DNA of 5,223 bases. Origin: an uncultured Panacagrimonas sp. (lineage in GTDB: Bacteria > Pseudomonadota > Gammaproteobacteria > Nevskiales > Nevskiaceae). Below are positions 1-5,223 of this stretch, in pieces. Within the stretch, counting starts at the first letter, position 1. Every line of letters begins with the position of its first letter. Location: assembly GCA_946481265.1 (NCBI GenBank), contig CAMLNE010000293.1:1-5223 (forward strand). The letters are read 5' to 3'. The position numbers and the translations under genes are program-made. The notes under the pieces were generated by a model that did no database searches, was not told where the DNA came from, and was given only the letters and a program-made list of their open reading frames with translations.

Positions 1-475
1 CGCTCTGACCCAGGCTGATTTCGAGGTCGTCGAAAAAGCGACGCAGGCCGGCGAGCCCGCGCTCGGCCAGCGCCGGAATGGCCGGCACGCCGGTGAGTCC
101 GGGGATCCCGCGATCGGCGAATCCGGGCACGGAATTGCGGAAGGCTTCTGCGCCGCGCAGGAAGCCATCCCATTCCATGTGGCGCGTCCTGGCCGCGATC
201 ACCGCCCGGCTCTTGGGATCGGTCCCCATCAGCGGCGGATCCGGATGCAGTTCCTCGATGTAGGCGCAGATCGGCACGGTCTCGTCGATGCAGGTGCCAT
301 CGTCGAGCTGCAGCACCGGCACGATGCCGCGCGGGTTGATCTTGCGGAATTCGGCAGTCAGGTTCTCCCCTTTCAACAGGTCGACCTGGACGGTATCGAT
401 CTTCACGCCCTTCTCGGCAAGGAAGATGCGAACACGGCGTGGGCTCGGCGCGATGGTGCAGTCATAGAACTTCAT
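1..475 (-). CDS. Glutathione S-transferase family protein, N-terminal 158 residues (C-terminus beyond left edge)
   Basis: Reading leftwards from the ATG at 475-473 gives an open frame of 158 codons that leaves the window without a stop. It starts MKFYDCTIAPSPRRVRIFL, the beta-alpha-beta opening of a thioredoxin-fold GST N-domain. Ser11 sits where Ser/Tyr/Cys-type GSTs carry the residue that activates glutathione. Val52-Pro53 is the conserved cis-proline, and Asp64-Glu65-Thr66 matches the acidic-plus-hydroxyl motif that holds the gamma-glutamyl group. Residues from about 88 begin the all-helical C-domain. Cytosolic GSTs are usually 200-230 residues, so roughly 50-70 are missing. The family conjugates glutathione to electrophiles or performs related thiol chemistry in the cytoplasm; the substrate cannot be told. 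The start is supported by an AGGAG Shine-Dalgarno sequence six bases upstream. The gene is divergent from the lipoprotein gene. The family call is secure; Ser11 as the catalytic residue is an inference. Confidence 0.93.
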   Translation of the reverse strand, partial: MKFYDCTIAPSPRRVRIFLAEKGVKIDTVQVDLLKGENLTAEFRKINPRGIVPVLQLDDGTCIDETVPICAYIEELHPDPPLMGTDPKSRAVIAARTRHMEWDGFLRGAEAFRNSVPGFADRGIPGLTGVPAIPALAERGLAGLRRFFDDLEISLGQS

Positions 476-481
476 GGGTGG

Positions 482-486
482 CTCCT
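482..486 (-). promoter_or_regulatory. Ribosome binding site of the GST gene
   Basis: Minus-strand AGGAG, within AGAGGAG, lies six bases before the ATG at 475. It fixes the GST start. Confidence 0.8.
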
Positions 487-551
487 CTGGTGGTCGTTTC
501 GGTGCAAGCGGATCCGGGGGCTCCGGCGCCGGCGCAGGATAGGCCGCGGCC

Positions 552-583
552 CGCCCCATGGGATGACCTCCCATCGCGGGGCG
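552..583. repeat. Imperfect inverted repeat / strong hairpin between divergent genes
   Basis: The plus strand reads CGCCCC-ATGGGA (552-563), loop TGACC (564-568), then TCCCAT (569-574), an unpaired CGC (575-577) and GGGGCG (578-583). This gives 12 Watson-Crick pairs in two six-pair blocks separated by a three-base bulge. The inner part, 558-574, is a perfect 6-5-6 dyad. No gene ends nearby and no T-tract follows on either strand, so it is not an ordinary terminator. It lies 76 bases upstream of the GST start and 154 bases upstream of the lipoprotein start. It could be an RNA hairpin in the GST leader or a protein-binding dyad. The rest of the 476-737 spacer shows a 10-bp palindrome at 523-532 (CCGGCGCCGG) and no convincing promoter. 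Confidence 0.6.
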
Positions 584-737
584 AAGCGTCTGCAATCTGC
601 CTTGCATGGCCCGACGCATTGCGCATTTTGAGGCGGGCCCGTTCCATCCATTGCACGCAAGTGCCCGCATCAGGATGAATTCTGCCCCTGGCACGCTTAT
701 CGGATGAAGCGGGCTGCCCCATCCAGACAGGCCGCCC

Positions 738-2732
738 ATGCCGCTCGCGATGCCAACCGCCTGTTCCCGTATGCCGGCTCGAAGGCGGCCGGCGTCGAAC
801 ATTCGCCCGATCCTGGCGATGCTGGTGGCGGCCTGCGCCCTGCAGGCCTGCGTCAACCCGTCCATGCAGCACCGGCCGGCCGGTGCTTCGGCAGCGCCCG
901 CCGTCAAGGCGCCGGTCCTGGACCCGATCCTGGTGCGGGACCTGAACGGGTCGGCCACGGTGCAGCAGGGCACCCGACGCACGTCGTTGCGCGAGGGCGC
1001 ACCGATCGAGGAAAACCAGCCGATCCAGGTCGGCAAGCGCTCGATCCTGCGCCTGGGCATGGGCGAGCGCGCGCTGTTCGAGCTCGGCCCCGGTGCCCGT
1101 GCCGTGGTCCACCAGGTCGGACGCGACGGTGAGCGCCACCAGCGCGCCACCTGGCTCCGGCTCGAGAAGGGCTACCTGCGCGTGGTGTGGTCGGACGATC
1201 GCGTCGACTCGCCCATCGAGGTGTCGTTCGGACGCTGGGCCGCCAAGCTGGAACCCGGCGAGTCGTTCTTCGAGAGTCGCGGCAAGTCTGCTGCCGCGTG
1301 TTCCAGCACCGGCACCCTGTACCTTTCCGGCGTTCCCGACTGGACCCCGGACCAGCTCTCCGAACCCTGCGTCAGCCTGGCGCCCGACCATGCACCGGTG
1401 ATGATCGCGCTGGATGACGCCGAGTGGTCGAACCTGCGCAGCCGCCATCGCCTGCAGTCGACGCTGAAAAAGGCCGCGAAGGAGCAGAAGCGCGAGCCGG
1501 TCCTGGCGCGGCTCGATTTCAGGAAAGCGCCGCCGACGCCGCGCGCCCTGCGGATGGAGCCACTGCGCGCCATCGAGACCAGCTTCGTGACCGTCGCCTT
1601 GCCGCCGACACCGACACCGACACCGACACCGGAGCCTGCACCGCGGCCGATGATCGCGATGACGGCCCCCGCGCCCGAGCCGGTGAACCCGAATTTCATA
1701 TCCCGTCCCGATATCGTCTACGTGCCGCCGCAGCCGGAACCGGCGGCGCCGGACGCCGCGCAGCCGGAACCGGTCGCGCTGGAACCCGTAGCACCGGAGC
1801 CGATGATCGAGACCGCGCCGACCGCGGCGGGCCCGGCGTACGCCGGGCACGAGTTCGGCCCCCGCGACGAGGATCTCGACGACCTCGCCGCCCAGATCAC
1901 GTACGTCCCGCCGCCTTCCGCGGAGCCTCCGGTTTCGGTGGCAGCCGGCGCAGACGTCTCGCAGGGCGTTTCGGCCGAGGCCTTGCTCGCCGAGGCCGGC
2001 CGCGTCGGAACACGGCCTGCGTCGATGCAGACGCCGGCACCAGCAGCGGCGCCGGCAGCCGCCGCACAGGGCACGCCGCTCCCGCCGCTGCCGGCGCCAC
2101 CGCCTGCGTCGGCGGATCTTCTTTCCTCGACGCCGTACGACGCGCCCGCCTTCGATCCGCAACCCGCGCCATCCGGCGTCGACTCTGCCGCGCAGGAAAT
2201 GGACGGCAACGACATCGTGTCGACGTCGTCGGGGGAGCTGGCAGCGCCCGGCTCCGCGGCGCCCGACACCGCGCTCACGGCGGGTTCTCCTGCGCTGGCG
2301 CCGTCCCTGCGCCTGGATCCGGCCTCAACGCCGCCGGCGGCCGGACTGGCACCGCTTGCGACCTCCCCCGAAACCGGCGGCGAGGAACAGACCGTGTCCT
2401 ATGCGCCGCTCGATACGGCGGCACCACCCGACCCGCAGATCGCCTTGCCCGAGGACCCGGCAATGGCACCGGCCGGGTCCGAGATGCAGCCTCACGCGGA
2501 ATGGATCGTGAACGTGGCCGTCCATCCCACGCTGGAGTCCGCGCAGGCGCAGGTGCAGCAGCTGGTCGCCCAGGGTTTCAACGCGGACGTGCGCCAGGAG
2601 ATGGTGCGCGGGCGGACGTCCTATCGGGTCGTGATCGAAGGCATACCGACCGAAGTCGGCGCGCAGGCGGCACGCGCCGACCTCGAATCCCGCTTCGGTC
2701 TCGATTCGGCCTGGGTGCTGCGCAAGTACTGA
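738..2732 (+). CDS. Predicted lipoprotein with FecR-like domain, Pro/Ala-rich linker and C-terminal SPOR domain
   Basis: This encodes 664 residues. A basic N-region (Arg15-17, Arg23) and hydrophobic stretch (25-35) end in lipobox Leu35-Gln-Ala-Cys38, so the mature protein should be lipidated at Cys38; Val39 at +2 does not suggest inner-membrane retention. Residues about 66-180 resemble a FecR domain (RDLNGSATVQQ, LREGAPIEENQPIQVGKRS, then WLRLEKGYLRVVW). Cys188 and Cys211 could form a disulfide. A basic, probably helical segment (about 233-280) leads to some 300 Pro/Ala-rich residues, with (Pro-Thr)4 at 290-297 and PEP motifs. Residues 586-664 match a SPOR domain, the family that binds peptidoglycan stripped of stem peptides, often at the septum. 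ATG738 is the first start after an in-frame TGA at 705 and has only a weak AGG. ATG771 (Met12) would give a more typical 27-residue signal peptide. No sigma-factor gene is adjacent, so a FecI/FecR-type role is unlikely. The domain calls are by eye; the cellular role is unknown. Confidence 0.85.
   Translation: MPLAMPTACSRMPARRRPASNIRPILAMLVAACALQACVNPSMQHRPAGASAAPAVKAPVLDPILVRDLNGSATVQQGTRRTSLREGAPIEENQPIQVGKRSILRLGMGERALFELGPGARAVVHQVGRDGERHQRATWLRLEKGYLRVVWSDDRVDSPIEVSFGRWAAKLEPGESFFESRGKSAAACSSTGTLYLSGVPDWTPDQLSEPCVSLAPDHAPVMIALDDAEWSNLRSRHRLQSTLKKAAKEQKREPVLARLDFRKAPPTPRALRMEPLRAIETSFVTVALPPTPTPTPTPEPAPRPMIAMTAPAPEPVNPNFISRPDIVYVPPQPEPAAPDAAQPEPVALEPVAPEPMIETAPTAAGPAYAGHEFGPRDEDLDDLAAQITYVPPPSAEPPVSVAAGADVSQGVSAEALLAEAGRVGTRPASMQTPAPAAAPAAAAQGTPLPPLPAPPPASADLLSSTPYDAPAFDPQPAPSGVDSAAQEMDGNDIVSTSSGELAAPGSAAPDTALTAGSPALAPSLRLDPASTPPAAGLAPLATSPETGGEEQTVSYAPLDTAAPPDPQIALPEDPAMAPAGSEMQPHAEWIVNVAVHPTLESAQAQVQQLVAQGFNADVRQEMVRGRTSYRVVIEGIPTEVGAQAARADLESRFGLDSAWVLRKY
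1605..1628 (+). repeat. Four tandem CCGACA hexamers in the lipoprotein linker
   Basis: Four perfect copies of CCGACA lie in frame and encode (Pro-Thr)4, residues 290-297, at the start of the proline-rich linker. The six-base unit means copy-number change would lengthen or shorten the linker without shifting the frame. Confidence 0.9.
1731..1772 (+). repeat. Direct repeat of CAGCCGGAACCG in the linker
   Basis: The 12-mer occurs at 1731-1742 and again at 1761-1772, exactly 30 bases (10 codons) apart, encoding Gln-Pro-Glu-Pro both times. Further PEP units follow. This looks like internal duplication within low-complexity coding sequence. Confidence 0.75.
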
Positions 2733-2748
2733 TCGCGTACTGATCGCG
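2727..2748 (+). repeat. Tandem 11-bp duplication across the lipoprotein stop codon
   Basis: TACTGATCGCG occurs twice in direct succession (2727-2737 and 2738-2748). The first copy holds the last codon (TAC, Tyr664) and the TGA stop. The second repeats the TGA out of frame in the 36-bp gap before the convergent acs stop. It probably arose by replication slippage. Confidence 0.85.
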
Positions 2749-2768
2749 CCGCACGCCGGCCGGCAGCC

Positions 2769-4730
<1,962 letters not shown>

Positions 4731-4739
4731 CTGGTGAAT

Positions 4740-4745
4740 CTCCTT
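4740..4745 (-). promoter_or_regulatory. Ribosome binding site of acs
   Basis: Minus-strand AAGGAG lies nine bases before the ATG at 4730, in an A/T-rich stretch that contrasts with the surrounding GC-rich DNA. It decides the start at 4730 rather than the longer frame from 4784. Confidence 0.85.
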
Positions 4746-4767
4746 AATTTTTTCTCCCGAGGCCACG

Positions 4768-4795
4768 ATCATAGGTCCGGGCAATTGTCGGGCAA
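4768..4795 (-). promoter_or_regulatory. Candidate sigma70-type promoter of acs
   Basis: Minus strand: -35 TTGCCC (4795-4790), a 16-base spacer, and -10 TATGAT (4773-4768), matching the consensus at four and five of six positions. Transcription would begin near 4761, giving a leader of about 31 bases to the ATG at 4730. The site falls within the 54-bp in-frame extension upstream of that ATG, which argues that the extension is not translated. Prediction is by eye. Confidence 0.55.
4778..4795 (-). repeat. Paired TTGCCCG heptamers in the acs promoter
   Basis: TTGCCCG occurs twice on the minus strand (4795-4789 and 4784-4778), with starts 11 bases apart, about one helical turn. The first copy contains the proposed -35 element and the second lies in the spacer. 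The same stretch forms an imperfect dyad centred on AATT (4777-4792). This is a plausible operator for a regulator of acs, but no known site is recognised. Confidence 0.4.
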
Positions 4796-4831
4796 CCCGC
4801 CCGCTCGGGTAGGTCAGGCTCGGCGCCGCAT

Positions 4832-4854
4832 GCCGCGCGCATCCGCGCCGCGGC
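4832..4854 (-). terminator. GC-rich hairpin downstream of the transporter gene
   Basis: Minus-strand GCCGCG (4854-4849) pairs with CGCGGC (4837-4832). With one bulged G, three more pairs close on a GGAT loop. The hairpin begins 12 bases after the transporter stop codon. No U-tract follows, so it is not a classical intrinsic terminator. It could attenuate read-through into acs or protect the transporter mRNA 3' end. Confidence 0.3.
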
Positions 4855-4866
4855 TCCAGCGCGCGC

Positions 4867-5223
4867 TCAGGGATCGAGGCTGCGGCGATCCGTTCCCCGC
4901 AGGAACAGGACCGCCACGACGATGGTCATCAGCGCCACGCCGATGGGATACCACAGCCCGTAGTAGATGTCGCCCGACGCGGCGACCATTGCCGTGGCCA
5001 GAAGGGGCAGCATGCCGCCGAACCAGCCGTTGCCGATGTGATACGGCAGGCTCATCGATGTGTACCGGATATGGGTCGGGAACAGCTCGACCAGGTACGC
5101 GGCGATGGGTCCGTAGACCATCGTGACGTAGAGCATCAGCACGACCAGCAGCAGCAGGGCCAGCGGGTAATCGATCTGCGACGGATCCGCCTCGAGCGGG
5201 TAGTCGGCCGCCGCGAGGGCGGC
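4867..5223 (-). CDS. MFS transporter, metabolite:H+ symporter (MHS)-like, C-terminal 118 residues (N-terminus beyond right edge)
   Basis: The minus-strand frame is open from the right edge to the TGA at 4869-4867. It shows three hydrophobic segments, at about visible residues 19-45, 59-82 and 87-108, fitting the last three helices of a 12-helix major facilitator. Between the first two lies [20 protein letters not shown], matching the E-x-FPT-x-x-RYT loop of ProP/KgtP-like MHS symporters. The tail after the last helix is short ([10 protein letters not shown]), unlike the long coiled-coil tail of the osmosensor ProP. It should be an inner-membrane proton-coupled importer of a small organic acid or zwitterion; the substrate is not determinable from this part. 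It lies 136 bp upstream of acs on the same strand, so carboxylate uptake feeding Acs is possible but unproven. The GTG at 5142 is internal, not the start. Confidence 0.9.
   Translation of the reverse strand, partial: AALAAADYPLEADPSQIDYPLALLLLVVLMLYVTMVYGPIAAYLVELFPTHIRYTSMSLPYHIGNGWFGGMLPLLATAMVAASGDIYYGLWYPIGVALMTIVVAVLFLRGTDRRSLDP

Noticed and set aside
651..679. Promoter for the lipoprotein gene (TTGCAC, 17 bases, GATGAA)
   Set aside because: The -10 matches only three of six consensus positions, no better than chance in a spacer this long.
1605..1772. CRISPR-like or mobile repeat array
   Set aside because: The repeats are 6-12 bases, in frame, and explained by low-complexity Pro-Thr and Pro-Glu-Pro coding sequence. 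There are no uniform spacers.
462..2162. 566-residue minus-strand open frame opposite the lipoprotein gene
   Set aside because: The translation is a monotonous Arg/Gly-rich sequence with no domain, a typical antisense shadow in GC-rich DNA. It overlaps the well-supported lipoprotein frame and the GST start.
738..2732. Classical FecR anti-sigma regulator of iron uptake
   Set aside because: It has a lipobox rather than an inner-membrane helix with a cytoplasmic N-domain, carries a SPOR domain, and no FecI-type sigma factor or TonB receptor gene is in view.
1424..2743. 439-residue plus-strand frame overlapping the lipoprotein gene
   Set aside because: It is an out-of-frame, Arg/Gly-rich reading of the proline/alanine linker and SPOR region with no domain signature.
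2755..2764. GCCGGCCGGC palindrome as a bidirectional terminator
   Set aside because: It has no loop and no T-tract on either strand, and such GC palindromes are frequent in this composition.
4731..4784. 18-residue N-terminal extension of Acs from the ATG at 4784
   Set aside because: No Shine-Dalgarno precedes it, the candidate -10 lies inside it, and the 4730 start has a strong ribosome site and gives the usual Acs length.

Overview
The window is G+C-rich DNA with tightly packed genes and long spurious antisense frames, typical of a high-G+C proteobacterium. The family mix fits a free-living aerobic gammaproteobacterium, perhaps of the Xanthomonadales/Lysobacterales: a glutathione S-transferase with an APSPRRVRI-type N-terminus, a SPOR-domain lipoprotein, a 653-residue acetyl-CoA synthetase and an MHS-type symporter. 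The phylum is fairly secure; the order is a guess. No RNA gene, insertion sequence, phage gene or CRISPR array is visible.

Layout, left to right. (1) The 5' part of a glutathione S-transferase gene runs leftwards off the window (475 to 1, minus). (2) A 262-bp divergent intergenic region follows, with a strong imperfect hairpin or dyad at 552-583. (3) A large plus-strand gene (738-2732) encodes a predicted lipoprotein: lipobox signal peptide, FecR-like domain, about 300 residues of Pro/Ala-rich linker, and a C-terminal SPOR domain. (4) Only 36 bp separate it from the convergent acs gene (4730 to 2769, minus) for AMP-forming acetyl-CoA synthetase, which has all its key active-site residues. (5) A 136-bp gap upstream of acs holds a good sigma70-like promoter, a paired heptamer repeat and a GC-rich hairpin. 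(6) The 3' end of an MFS transporter gene enters from the right edge (5223 to 4867, minus).

How they may work together: the transporter and acs share a strand and order that would suit carboxylate uptake followed by activation to acetyl-CoA, but acs appears to have its own promoter and the transporter substrate cannot be read from the fragment. The FecR/SPOR lipoprotein looks like a cell-envelope protein, probably anchored in the outer membrane and reaching peptidoglycan. It has no visible functional link to its neighbours and is the least conventional gene here. The GST is an ordinary detoxification or redox-type enzyme transcribed away from it.

I do not see a clear new multi-gene system. 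The best leads are the FecR-linker-SPOR lipoprotein, the hairpin between the divergent genes, and the repeat architecture of the acs promoter.
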